A stretch of 64,000 nt of DNA from Eremothecium cymbalariae DBVPG#7215 (Eukaryota; Ascomycota; Saccharomycetes; Saccharomycetales; Saccharomycetaceae), in contig NC_016453.1 in the NCBI RefSeq assembly GCF_000235365.1, forward strand, positions 1,116,001-1,180,000. Reading direction: 5' to 3'. The notes below the pieces were generated by a model. The model saw nothing but the letters and a program-made list of their open reading frames with translations, searched no databases and was not told the DNA's origin. The position numbers and the translations under genes are program-made. Below, one piece after another: positions 1 to 8,886 of this stretch (its first letter is position 1; each line of letters opens with the position of its first letter).

Positions 1-393
1 TAATTGCACTGTCGCAATGAAAAACAAAGAAGTAGCCGTTACTAGAGCAAAGTTAGACAATTTAGTTTGTGAGCTTTTGAAGTCCCGATGAGTTATGAAA
101 CCTATGATAGATATAATCGTGGAAACGCTATTTAATTTTTTACAAATATTTGTTAAGTGACTTTTCGTTTGTCATATATAATTAAGGTAGTAGTTGTCCT
201 CGAAAAAATGTAATGGCGACATATACGCAGTAACACACATAATGAATGACATAGAGCTGGGTAGTGGGAATACACACATATACAAATACATAATATGAAT
301 CTAAACAAAAGTTTGTACACTAGTGTTAAAATTTCGTATACAATGTCTCAAAACATTCAACAAGTCATCTATCGAAAAAACTAAGAGTAACCG
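1..393. other. Intergenic sequence downstream of TPS2
   Basis: AT-rich sequence beyond the TPS2 stop codon at the left window edge. It should hold the TPS2 3' UTR and polyadenylation signals. I see no ORF with a credible ATG and no RNA gene. Confidence 0.6.
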
Positions 394-3024
394 TCACAGT
401 TTTTCAGCATTCTTAAAAGAACTACTCCTCTTCATTGCGTATGCGGCACTGGCAAGTTCAGATCTCATACTGCTCTCACTATTCTTGACATGTCCTCTGT
501 CATCCAAGTCAACTGTTCCTGCACTTTGGAATAAAGAGACGTCCCCAACTAGCAGACCTAATGTGTCCAGAACTTGCTGTGGATCAGTCAAATGCGTCTT
601 TGCAATGGTTTTTTTAGATGCGGATCCAACGGTAACAGGGTAAATACCATAATGGCCCCATTCATTTCTTTCATTAGGAAACTTCACAGCCCACTTGTCT
701 TCAATATCATTTAATTGTCTAAACATGTCTTCATCAGTAAAGTCATCACCAAGACATAGCAAGAAATCTGGAAGTTTATTCTTGGGAACATTCTCATCGA
801 TCTTAAATTCATCTTCTAATACTTGATTCCCACCATGAGGATGGCAAACTAGCCGCTTAACAATTTCACCTTTGTTAACAAATTTTGGACGGACTTCGAC
901 ATTAGCTTTGCCCTCCATAACTTCTAAACCCAAGCCATGGGCAATCTCTTCTAACATTCGCTTCAACTCCACAGCATTGAACTCCCCTAGTTCGGGAACT
1001 GCTCTTCTATAATGCCAAGTTAATGCCACTTTTTTCCGCTCAATGAAAGATCCAGGAGTCTTGTCTGTGAACTCGTCCATAATTTCTGCTACTTTGATCT
1101 GCCAAGACATATCAAACTTGGAAGCCAAGTTGAGCCACTTCTGACTAGATACGTCTTTCATAAAACAGCCGTGTTCCGCACTTAGCCCAAGCTGCGGTAG
1201 GCGCTCTCCGAGCCAACGAGATAAAAACTTCTGATCACGACCAGAAATAATCCAAATTTGATTTTTGGGGTCAGATGAAAGTTTAGTCAGGGTAGAGATC
1301 AAGCGAGCACTTGGAATTGCTGCAGCTGGGTCTTGAACAATTGGCGTCAAGGTGCCATCATAGTCAAACAAGAACAAACGGCGTTCGGCTTTTTTGTAGT
1401 TCTGGAATAACAGCGGTCTGTTCAAAGCCGGAGTGATCTTGTTCACATTATCTGTACTAGCCTTTTCATCACGCAAGCGTGCCATTTCATTGAGGTAGGT
1501 ATTTGTCCAGTCCTGAACCGTTGAGACGTTCTTCCAAAGAGAGCTCTCCAACTTAATTTTTTGTTCAGCGGTTAAAGATAACGCTTCATTGATGGCTTTT
1601 GCTACGGCAATGGAGTCCCAAGGGTTGATGATCATGGCGTCGCTTAGAATAGTACTGCTACCAGAAAATTCACTCAACAGAAGAGGACTTGCATAACAGT
1701 CATTTCTGGAAGTCTTCGATTTAATAGTAACAAACTCTAACGCCGTTGTATTCATACCGTCCCTGACGGAAGTGATCAAACATAGGTCAGCGGCACGCAA
1801 CAAAGAAAAATAAACATCTTTTGGGATCCGCATATGGTAATGCTGGACAGGATTAAAATTCAAATCACCATACTGTGCATTAATGGAATTCACAAGTTCA
1901 TTCACCTGTGCTTCCAACCGGTGGTCCTTATCCGTAGACGCTGGACTACTAACCTGGATTAAAACGACCTTATCCCTCCACTCTGGGAACATCGCTAAAA
2001 AATTCTCAAACGCTTGCATTTTTTGAATAACCCCACGCACACCATTTAGCCGGTCCCTGCCGATTATAATCTTCTTGCCCTCATAAGCACTGCGGATCTG
2101 GTTCACTTTGCTGTCCACATCCTCCGTGAAGGCCTCCTTCAAAATCTTCTCAGTATCAACTCCAATCGGCAAAGAGTCCACAAGAACATCCCCACCGTAA
2201 GCACCAATCACATAAGCATCCGATCCATTTGCCGACTTCTTCTTCTCAGCTGCCGCGTCCAACAACCGCTTACATCCCGAAACAAAGTGTCTGGAAAACC
2301 CCTCATTCTGGAAACAAACCCTATCCGCCCCTAACAACCCATCCAGCAACTCCTTCCGCTTCGGCAAACACCTAAAATACTCATTACTAGGCCACGGCGC
2401 ATGATGGAAATACCCAATCACCGCATCAGTAAACCTCATCCTCAACAGCTGCGGCAACAGCATCAAGTAATAATCATGCACCCAAATAATATCCCCAGGA
2501 CGATATATCTGCGCAACCTTCATCGCATACGCTTCATTGAACTTCACGTAATCATACCACCATGTGTTCTCCTGCTGCCCATCCGACGGCGGATTCAGAA
2601 TATAATGAAACGCCGGCCACAAAACGTTCTCCGCATATTCCCTCCACCGGTGCTGGTTCCTGCGCAGCAACCAAACAGGATGAACCGTCAAAGAATGAAT
2701 AGAATCCTCCCGCTGTTGGATCATCTGCGCAATCTCCTTCTTCTCCTCCTGCGTCAAATACATCGGATCCTCAGAAGCACCATCACTACTACTGATCTCC
2801 CCAGTCCACCCAACAACATGCTGCTCCCACTCAGCCTTGTCACTCATGTATTCCAAAGAAGCATACAACGCCGAATTCCCTGTGATCGGCTCTATCTCAC
2901 ACCACAACCCCCGATCTCCACCCTGCTTGGCCTGAATCCTACATGGCAATTGCGCTACACAATTAATAATCCGATTGGCCGTCTTCACCCCAACCCCTGA
3001 TCCGCCTGAATCTTTAGTCATCAT
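394..3024 (-). CDS. TPS2: Trehalose-6-phosphate phosphatase (TPS2)
   Basis: An 876-residue protein that dephosphorylates trehalose-6-phosphate to trehalose, the second step of trehalose synthesis in the cytosolic Tps1/Tps2/Tsl1 complex. The N-terminal ~540 residues form a glycosyltransferase-20-like region resembling Tps1 (HDYYLMLLPQLLR, GYFHHAPWPSNEYFRCLP). The C-terminal HAD-type phosphatase domain begins near residue 552 with the DxDGT nucleophile motif in FDYDGTLTPIV and continues with LGDDFTDEDMF. The length is close to S. cerevisiae Tps2 (about 896). The protein starts with two consecutive ATG codons and I took the first. SNF11 and IPT1 lie to the right, as on S. cerevisiae chromosome IV (YDR074W-YDR072C). 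Nothing looks truncated. Confidence 0.97.
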   Translation of the reverse strand: MMTKDSGGSGVGVKTANRIINCVAQLPCRIQAKQGGDRGLWCEIEPITGNSALYASLEYMSDKAEWEQHVVGWTGEISSSDGASEDPMYLTQEEKKEIAQMIQQREDSIHSLTVHPVWLLRRNQHRWREYAENVLWPAFHYILNPPSDGQQENTWWYDYVKFNEAYAMKVAQIYRPGDIIWVHDYYLMLLPQLLRMRFTDAVIGYFHHAPWPSNEYFRCLPKRKELLDGLLGADRVCFQNEGFSRHFVSGCKRLLDAAAEKKKSANGSDAYVIGAYGGDVLVDSLPIGVDTEKILKEAFTEDVDSKVNQIRSAYEGKKIIIGRDRLNGVRGVIQKMQAFENFLAMFPEWRDKVVLIQVSSPASTDKDHRLEAQVNELVNSINAQYGDLNFNPVQHYHMRIPKDVYFSLLRAADLCLITSVRDGMNTTALEFVTIKSKTSRNDCYASPLLLSEFSGSSTILSDAMIINPWDSIAVAKAINEALSLTAEQKIKLESSLWKNVSTVQDWTNTYLNEMARLRDEKASTDNVNKITPALNRPLLFQNYKKAERRLFLFDYDGTLTPIVQDPAAAIPSARLISTLTKLSSDPKNQIWIISGRDQKFLSRWLGERLPQLGLSAEHGCFMKDVSSQKWLNLASKFDMSWQIKVAEIMDEFTDKTPGSFIERKKVALTWHYRRAVPELGEFNAVELKRMLEEIAHGLGLEVMEGKANVEVRPKFVNKGEIVKRLVCHPHGGNQVLEDEFKIDENVPKNKLPDFLLCLGDDFTDEDMFRQLNDIEDKWAVKFPNERNEWGHYGIYPVTVGSASKKTIAKTHLTDPQQVLDTLGLLVGDVSLFQSAGTVDLDDRGHVKNSESSMRSELASAAYAMKRSSSFKNAEKL

Positions 3025-3807
3025 CTTGCCCGTGCTATTTATACTAACTTATTTCCCGTTCTTTATAACTGACTTACCTTTTAACAAAGTCACCAATCTT
3101 TTTTTATAAACCTTTACGATCACGTGATCCTATTTTGCTTTCCACTTTTCAACCTTCACCTGCGGAACAAGAACAATCGCCGTTCTGCCTTCCACCGAAA
3201 AGTACACTGAAATGCCAAAAATGCTAGAAATACCACCAGAAATAATAAAAAGTCTCGGTAGATATACTAAGTAGATACAGTAAAGTAGATAGCCTACCTC
3301 CTTTTCTCCCACCCCTGCCCGCGTGGTGTCCTACCTGTGTGTGCCCCATATTATATGCTTTGCTCTTCTCTCTAGTGCAGGTCGCCCCTTTTTCCGGCAC
3401 CGGACATCATGTGAGGGCCCCCATCTTCCCCATACCGTTTCTTTCGAATGCGTCAGAATGCACATACCGCACGATTAAATTCTATATATGCAACTTCTCT
3501 ATCTATCTAGCCTGCCCCCGCCATCCCCTGCGGGGAGACGTGCTTTCGCAGCTTACGCAGTAGCCGTGGGCTGCAGCTGGGCAGTCCAATCACCAACCCG
3601 ACCAGCGAAAGCGGCGTAAAAAACTGTGCCAGTAGCGACGTCGTCGTCCGTAAGAACACAGGTCACGCAGGTTTATAGAAGAGGCTAGAATTCTACAGAA
3701 AGGATTTATTGGGTAGGGCAGATATCATATCGGTTTTACAAAAAAGCAGAATGGAATTTGAGGTGTTTTCTTGCTGCTTCAGAGGTCAGGCCAAAAACTT
3801 TTTCGGG
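3025..3807. promoter_or_regulatory. TPS2 promoter / SNF11 3' region
   Basis: Gene-free stretch between the SNF11 stop and the TPS2 start; both genes are on the minus strand, so it should contain the TPS2 promoter. Two CCCCT stress-response elements (Msn2/Msn4 type) occur at 3385-3389 and 3525-3529, about 360 and 500 bp upstream of the TPS2 ATG. TPS2 is stress-induced through such elements in S. cerevisiae. Small ORFs here look random. Confidence 0.6.
3121..3126. promoter_or_regulatory. E-box (CACGTG) upstream of TPS2
   Basis: CACGTG inside the 10-bp palindrome gatCACGTGat, about 100 bp upstream of the TPS2 ATG. In yeasts this is the core site of Cbf1, Pho4 and related bHLH factors. Which factor uses it cannot be told from the sequence. 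Confidence 0.5.
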
Positions 3808-4140
3808 CTACCAAATTTCAAACATCTTGCCCAGTAGTATGTATAGTTTTGGCAGGATGTCTTGGTGTTGTTGTTTTCGCATTATTGGAGACAACGGAGG
3901 CGGATCCATTAATACTGGTTTGGAGCTGTAGTTACCCTGATTCATGCTTGAAATACATTGGAGGTTGCAATGGATTCTCCTGACGTATTGGCGTAGAAGG
4001 GCGTCTATTTGATCTGGGGGCAATCCTTCTACCTGGGGGCTGCCCGCCTTGAACGTTGTGCAGCGAAGTATCAGCAGGGTGTTGATGTGGAGTAGAAGTT
4101 GAAGTTTGTATTGGACGGAGGTCTGGAGAGGGACATCCAT
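3808..4140 (-). CDS. SNF11: SWI/SNF complex subunit Snf11
   Basis: A 110-residue protein when read from the first in-frame ATG (4138-4140). Snf11 is a small subunit of the SWI/SNF chromatin remodeller that contacts Snf2. The segments YKLQLLLHINTLLILR, RRIHCNLQCIS and the C-terminus QDILPKLYILLGKMFEIW match the conserved part of S. cerevisiae Snf11, including the terminal EIW. The S. cerevisiae protein is longer (169 aa) because of a low-complexity N-terminus that is missing here. The reading frame is open upstream to 4326, but only from a GTG and across two E-boxes, so I did not extend it. The position between TPS2 and IPT1 matches YDR073W. Confidence 0.88.
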   Translation of the reverse strand: MDVPLQTSVQYKLQLLLHINTLLILRCTTFKAGSPQVEGLPPDQIDALLRQYVRRIHCNLQCISSMNQGNYSSKPVLMDPPPLSPIMRKQQHQDILPKLYILLGKMFEIW

Positions 4141-4726
4141 GTTGGGTGTGTTCGGGTGGCGACGAGGGACGGGATGCTGATGGGCGTGCGATGGGGTGTT
4201 TGTGTTTGGTTTGGCGTGGTGGGAAAGTAGTATGATAATGGAACTAGCAGAGTTCCGGAACTCTGCAGCACCAGCGCCGCGGAAGCGGAACGTGATGTCA
4301 CGTGTCACGTGACCGTGATATGACACTTTTGCACGATGACAGACGCAATTGTAAAGCAGGGTGCATTATATAGGGACGCTGACACACACGTCGTAGCCTC
4401 ACCATGAAAAAAGCAGGATGGAGCTGGGGCACTTGGCAGACGGTTTGTATAGGCATGTTAGCATAGTGTAAATAGCTGATTCAACAGACGGTCATATGTG
4501 TTCTCTGTGCTTAATAATGGAAAGTATTACTTTTTAACGTTAATATTCGCTAATAAAAAACCGTTATTTTTTTATTGCCTTTTGTCTTGCCATTCCCAAA
4601 TGCTGAAAATGAGCCCGGCGACGGGATATCAAAATGACAGGAAGTGTAAATAAATGTTGTGGATAAAATAGAAACTGGTAGTTTAACCAAGCGTAAATTC
4701 ATCAATCCTACAAGAACGAAGGAGGT
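4141..4726. promoter_or_regulatory. Divergent promoter region SNF11/IPT1
   Basis: Shared upstream region of SNF11 (left) and IPT1 (right). The left half is GC-richer and contains the twin E-boxes; the right half is AT-rich with T runs around 4530-4580. No other gene is visible. Confidence 0.6.
4299..4311. promoter_or_regulatory. Twin CACGTG E-boxes
   Basis: Two CACGTG hexamers at 4299-4304 and 4306-4311, separated by one base, giving TCACGTGTCACGTGAC. They lie about 160 bp upstream of the SNF11 ATG and 415 bp upstream of IPT1. The extended form RTCACGTG fits Cbf1. Confidence 0.55.
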
Positions 4727-6253
4727 ATGACAGTGATAAATAAAGTCATGGGAGGGCTTCTGTCATTTTACCGAGCAGTGTTTTGGGAGAGAACATTGGT
4801 AGGATTGGCATGGAACTTTTGGTGGAATTTCTTACCAGTTTTTGTGTGGCTCACTATATTTAAAAATGCTCGAGTGATTCCGGCAGAAATACGCCCACCT
4901 ATCCACAGCAAAGCTGCATTTTTCTGGGACCTTATGCTCTTTGGAGACTCTTGGGGTGAGTTCAGGCAGCAGGCGTGGCCTTCCGATAAATGGTGGGAGG
5001 TTGTTTCGTGGGCAACTGGGGTCACCTTTACAGTTTGTTGTGGGATAGTGCCATTGTTGGTATGGTACTATATATACTATGTTAGGCGGGTTCAATATAA
5101 TGTATTGGAGTGGTATGAGGATTTGTTCCATCAGAAGGGTGAGCAACAGCAGCATCTGCAATTTAGACCAACTCAACTACGAGTTATGTTGCCATTTTTT
5201 ATGCCATTGTTCACTTGTATAATGGTAAACGTTGCACATCATTTTGCAAGACAGGAAGAGTCAACTTTCACCTCTGGCAAAGATATTCTTGCATGGATTT
5301 CTTATGTATGTCTCCATCTGGGAGTGCCTGTCACGACCGCTGTCTACCTGTATGTTTTTCAGCCACCCGGCACATTGAAATGCTTTGGATTTGCGTTGGG
5401 AATTCAGAACATCGCGGGTGTCTTCACCCATTTATTACTTCCAACAGCACCTCCTTGGTTTATCCATATGTATGGTGTTAATGATACAGAGCACGTAAAC
5501 TATCTGCAGGAGGGGTACGCAGCTGGTTTAACCCGTGTAGATATGCACTGGGGCACGCGCTTAAATAGGAATGGCTTCCACAAATCTCCGGTTGTCTTTG
5601 GGGCAGCACCCTCTTTGCACTCAGCCATTGCTGTTCAATGTTTTCTCTTTCTCATCAGTAGATCAACCAGCACAGCGAAGACACCAGCAGCATACGACCT
5701 CCAAAACCGCTCCCGTGTATGCAGCAGCAGCAGTGACAGCAGCAGCGACAGCAGCTCATGCGACGCCCAAATGAAAGATGAAGAAATGGACAATATACCC
5801 AAGTACCTAGAAGAAAGCATCCCATCCAGTGCCTCGGAGAGCGACTTGATGCTGCAGCAATATCCCGATTCTTTTTCACCTTTTGCTGAAGCTCACCTTT
5901 CGTCTTCAGTGTCATCATTTAAAATGCATGCTGACGTTATGCGAACCTCTAAGTGGTTATGGATTTTTAACAAAAGTTTGATACCCAAAATATTTGGGTT
6001 CCTTTATATTTGCATCCAATGGTGGGCCACCATCTACTTGGATCACCATTTCAGATTTGATCTGTTTGTTGGAGCCCTCTATGCCATTGTATCTTTTGTC
6101 ATCATCAACACCTTTTTTCTTCAGCCAAAGGTATTAAAAAATTGGGTGGAAATTAGACTCTCAGATAATAAGTTAAATCCTGCAGGAAAAACTATGGGCA
6201 TGAGGGTATTCCAAGGAACTCGTTTTGAATGGCTTTTCGATCCATTGGCTTAG
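4727..6253 (+). CDS. IPT1: Inositolphosphotransferase, M(IP)2C synthase (IPT1)
   Basis: A 508-residue multi-spanning membrane protein. Ipt1 transfers phosphoinositol from phosphatidylinositol to mannosyl-inositolphosphoceramide, making M(IP)2C, the last step of yeast sphingolipid synthesis in the Golgi. It carries the lipid-phosphatase (PAP2/Aur1-like) signature: GAAPSLHSA around residues 291-299 and HHFRFDLFVG around 438-447, with the active-site histidines. About 130 residues separate the two motifs and include a Ser/Asp/Glu-rich hydrophilic stretch (CSSSSDSSSDSSSC and following). The ATG at 4727 starts just before the first hydrophobic segment. It could in principle be Aur1, but the sequence and the TPS2-SNF11 neighbourhood (YDR072C) point to Ipt1. 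Confidence 0.93.
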   Translation: MTVINKVMGGLLSFYRAVFWERTLVGLAWNFWWNFLPVFVWLTIFKNARVIPAEIRPPIHSKAAFFWDLMLFGDSWGEFRQQAWPSDKWWEVVSWATGVTFTVCCGIVPLLVWYYIYYVRRVQYNVLEWYEDLFHQKGEQQQHLQFRPTQLRVMLPFFMPLFTCIMVNVAHHFARQEESTFTSGKDILAWISYVCLHLGVPVTTAVYLYVFQPPGTLKCFGFALGIQNIAGVFTHLLLPTAPPWFIHMYGVNDTEHVNYLQEGYAAGLTRVDMHWGTRLNRNGFHKSPVVFGAAPSLHSAIAVQCFLFLISRSTSTAKTPAAYDLQNRSRVCSSSSDSSSDSSSCDAQMKDEEMDNIPKYLEESIPSSASESDLMLQQYPDSFSPFAEAHLSSSVSSFKMHADVMRTSKWLWIFNKSLIPKIFGFLYICIQWWATIYLDHHFRFDLFVGALYAIVSFVIINTFFLQPKVLKNWVEIRLSDNKLNPAGKTMGMRVFQGTRFEWLFDPLA

Positions 6254-6654
6254 AAATCATTGCGCTTCATCAGTTAAGATCAGATACCCTGGAGTGTAAT
6301 TTTCACTTCCATATTAATCGATTTGTTGTATTTCCAAAACATCATATCATCAATTCGAGATTCATTTATTATCGCTCTTTCTCTTGGAGTTGCATTTATT
6401 TTGACCTCCTTGACCGTCCGTACAAGTAAAAAAAATCAAAGGTTGTGTCTTTCCAACATCTTACTATTTAAAAACACTCTGAGAACAAAAGAAAACCTCA
6501 TGAACTCTGACTTTATAAATCTAAAATAATTGTGTATTGAGATGTGTGTCTATTTTATATTTATATTATTATTTAATTTCTACATTAATGTGTTGTCTCC
6601 ATTGTTTGGTGAGAATCAACTTAAAATCATATGCATACGCCCAGACATCACATA
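6254..6654. other. Convergent intergenic region IPT1/LSM5
   Basis: AT-rich sequence between two converging genes, presumably holding both 3' UTRs. TATATTTATATTATTATT-like stretches near 6555-6575 would serve as polyadenylation efficiency elements. No gene seen. Confidence 0.6.
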
Positions 6655-6906
6655 CTACTGAGGCTTCCCTCCAGGAACAAGCATCGTAATATTGTTACCA
6701 CTGAGCAACATCTTACCATGGTGTCTCTTAACCTCCTTATCCACGCCTTCATACTCTATCACATCCTCTATAACAACGTTAACAAAATCATCAAATCCAA
6801 CAAGCGTACCGGTGAACTCCCGGTTCGACGTCAGCAGGATCCAAATGGGCTGGTTTATGGTCTTATCAATTATCTCCAAGGGTAATATCTCCGAAACACT
6901 CATCAT
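6655..6906 (-). CDS. LSM5: U6 snRNA-associated Sm-like protein Lsm5
   Basis: An 83-residue Sm-fold protein. Lsm5 belongs to the Lsm2-8 ring on U6 snRNA in the nucleus and the Lsm1-7 ring in cytoplasmic mRNA decapping. The Sm1 motif (SNREFTGTLVGFDDFVNVVI) and the Sm2 motif (GKMLLSGNNITMLVPGG) are intact. S. cerevisiae Lsm5 is 93 aa; the acidic insert between Sm1 and Sm2 and the C-terminal tail are shorter here. Two adjacent ATGs begin the frame; the second (6901-6903) gives the canonical MS start. In S. cerevisiae LSM5 (YER146W) also lies beside FTR1 (YER145C). Confidence 0.95.
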   Translation of the reverse strand: MMSVSEILPLEIIDKTINQPIWILLTSNREFTGTLVGFDDFVNVVIEDVIEYEGVDKEVKRHHGKMLLSGNNITMLVPGGKPQ

Positions 6907-7063
6907 AGCTGCTGAATGTATCTTCCTTACCGGCTTTAGTCAACATGTACGCTGTGTCAAACCCAGCAAAACGTTGTTACAGAAGGTCTTTTGTCTGGAT
7001 GGGATGGCATTCTCAGAGGAAGTTTCTTTCGTGTACAATGACATCATCAACCTTGCGACATAT

Positions 7064-7382
7064 TCAGGGTACGATGGTGATGCGATCAATCTCCATGAAG
7101 GTACTAGACGCAGCAACTGCCTGCTTCTGGGTTGGGAGCTGCGAAGCAGCTCCCCAGCCAAGGAAGTTGTTCTCCACATAAAAATACTGGTTGCCTGCGG
7201 CGCTCCGATAGCTTCCTTCCTCGAGACCTCAGTTCTGCGACAATGATGCCCACCAACGACAGTGTGCCCGCTAAACACGCAGTCAGCAGAACAGAGAGCT
7301 CTTTTATCTCCGACCTTCGTTTTTTGTTTGCCAATACAGCATTACGGAAACATAGGTAACCCTCTTGGTCCTCGCACCTCAT
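7064..7382 (-). CDS. Possible small single-span membrane protein, frame-disrupted
   Basis: Not recognised. From an ATG at 7380-7382 the frame encodes a basic N-terminus (NKKRRSEIKE), a single hydrophobic helix (LSVLLTACLAGTLSLVGIIV) and then loses protein-like character before stopping at 7104. The +1 frame from about 7230 reads on with good protein character (NQYFYVENNFLGWGAASQLP, then SSTFMEIDRITIVP) to a TGA at 7064-7066. Removing one base between about 7200 and 7240 would join them into 105 codons. There is no GTATGT/TACTAAC pair to explain the shift as an intron. It could be a real gene with a sequence error, a decaying gene, or coincidence. It sits divergently from FTR1 and upstream of LSM5. 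Confidence 0.35.
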
Positions 7383-7749
7383 TAGATACTGCTTACCAGA
7401 TTACGTATCCAGTCACATGATCATCGTTGGCCCAACGTTCGTAACTCGGACAACCAGCAAGAAAGAAAAAGTTTTTCAGTTTTGCTGGAAGAGCAATTGT
7501 AGTCGTTTTGTTATAAATGGGTGTAAATATCAAATGAAGGAAAGTCGTAGTTCGGTAGTTAGTTAGATGATTCATTGAATGGTATGATTTAAATTGTATA
7601 TCTCTGTTGAAGGTCACCATTGTTTTATTACAGACAGTACACAAAAGGTTCTTGGAGTTTTTTGACTGGAAGTAATATAATAGCAATAGGCTGAAAAGAG
7701 GTATAAAGCAACGGAAAATCAAGTGTATCCAGTGTGACATATATGGATA
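7383..7749. promoter_or_regulatory. FTR1 promoter region
   Basis: Gene-free sequence upstream of FTR1. It is AT-rich with short pyrimidine runs and contains one Aft1-type iron-response motif, listed separately. Confidence 0.55.
7518..7525 (-). promoter_or_regulatory. Candidate Aft1 iron-regulatory site
   Basis: The minus strand reads TACACCCA, fitting the Aft1/Aft2 consensus PyPuCACCCPu, about 225 bp upstream of the FTR1 ATG. FTR1 is a classic Aft1 target in S. cerevisiae. An 8-bp degenerate match alone is weak evidence; its position makes it plausible. Confidence 0.45.
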
Positions 7750-8886
7750 ATGGCTAACAAAGTTTTCAACGTTGCCGTTTTTTTTGTTGTGTTTCGTGAA
7801 TGTTTAGAGGCAGCTGTTATCATATCTGTTCTGCTTTCTTTTGTGAAGCAAGCGATTGGAAGTAATGAAGTAGCAATTTATAAGAAGCTTAAGGCACAGA
7901 TTTGGGTTGGAGTGGCCGCAGGGTTCCTTGTTTGTCTTGCCGTTGGTGGAGGGTTTGTAGGGGCATATTATTCTTTGGGTAGGGATATCTTTGGAAAGGC
8001 GGAGGACTTGTGGGAGGGAATCTTTTGTATGATTGCTGCGGTGATGATCAGTGTTATGGGGATTGCCATGCTGCGGATTAATAAGATGCAAGCTAAGTGG
8101 CGTGTGAAGATTGCTAAGTCGCTTGTGGAGATTCCTGAGCAGAGGCGGGATAGGTTTCGGATTGGCTACATGAGTAAGAAGTATGCAATGTTTTTGCTTC
8201 CATTTGTGACGGTTCTGAGAGAAGGTTTAGAAGGTATAGTGTTTGTTGCGGGCGCTGGTATCACCTCGACAACATCTAGTGCGTCGTCTTACCCTCTTCC
8301 TGTGATTATTGGGTTGCTTGCAGGTGGTTTGGTTGGGTTCTTACTGTACTATGGGTCTTCCAGGTCATCACTTCAGGTGTTTTTGGTTATTTCCACCTGT
8401 ATCTTATATCTTATTGCAGCGGGATTGTTCTCAAGAGGGGCATGGTTCTTCGAAAATCATAGGTATAACCTCAAAACCGGTGGCGATGCTTCGGAGTCTG
8501 GGGATGGCAACGGTTCTTACAATATTAAGCAAGCTGTTTATCACGTTAACTGCTGCAGCCCAGAATTGGCAAACGGTTGGGATATCTTCAATTCTTTGCT
8601 TGGCTGGCAAAATACAGGCTATCTTGCCAGTATCCTTGCTTATAATCTCTATTGGGTTCTCTTCATCATTATAGTGCTGCTGATGATGTTCGAAGAGAAG
8701 CACAACCACCTCCCATTCTGCAAGAACTTGAAGCTTCGTCACTTAAACCCTGGATACTGGATAAAATCGAAGAATAAACAAGAGTTGTCAGAAAACCAAA
8801 AGGAAGAGCTCTTTGGGAAAATTGACAATCTCGAGATTACCCAAAAGGGGATTTCCCAGAAGCTGGCTCCAGCCTTCACTTCTTGA
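7750..8886 (+). CDS. FTR1: High-affinity iron permease Ftr1
   Basis: A 378-residue polytopic plasma-membrane permease that imports Fe(III) produced by its partner multicopper oxidase Fet3. Both RExLE iron-transport motifs are present: RECLE at residues 16-20 in the first membrane segment and REGLE at about 157-161. The DASE motif in the external loop is at about 246-249. The hydrophilic C-terminal tail (from about 320) is where S. cerevisiae Ftr1 is ubiquitinated. S. cerevisiae Ftr1 is 404 aa. Adjacency to LSM5 favours Ftr1 over the vacuolar paralogue Fth1. No FET3 gene lies in this window. Confidence 0.95.
   Translation: MANKVFNVAVFFVVFRECLEAAVIISVLLSFVKQAIGSNEVAIYKKLKAQIWVGVAAGFLVCLAVGGGFVGAYYSLGRDIFGKAEDLWEGIFCMIAAVMISVMGIAMLRINKMQAKWRVKIAKSLVEIPEQRRDRFRIGYMSKKYAMFLLPFVTVLREGLEGIVFVAGAGITSTTSSASSYPLPVIIGLLAGGLVGFLLYYGSSRSSLQVFLVISTCILYLIAAGLFSRGAWFFENHRYNLKTGGDASESGDGNGSYNIKQAVYHVNCCSPELANGWDIFNSLLGWQNTGYLASILAYNLYWVLFIIIVLLMMFEEKHNHLPFCKNLKLRHLNPGYWIKSKNKQELSENQKEELFGKIDNLEITQKGISQKLAPAFTS

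Noticed and set aside
2401..3000. 199-residue open frame antisense to TPS2
   Set aside because: Arg/Pro/Ile-rich shadow of the TPS2 coding strand.
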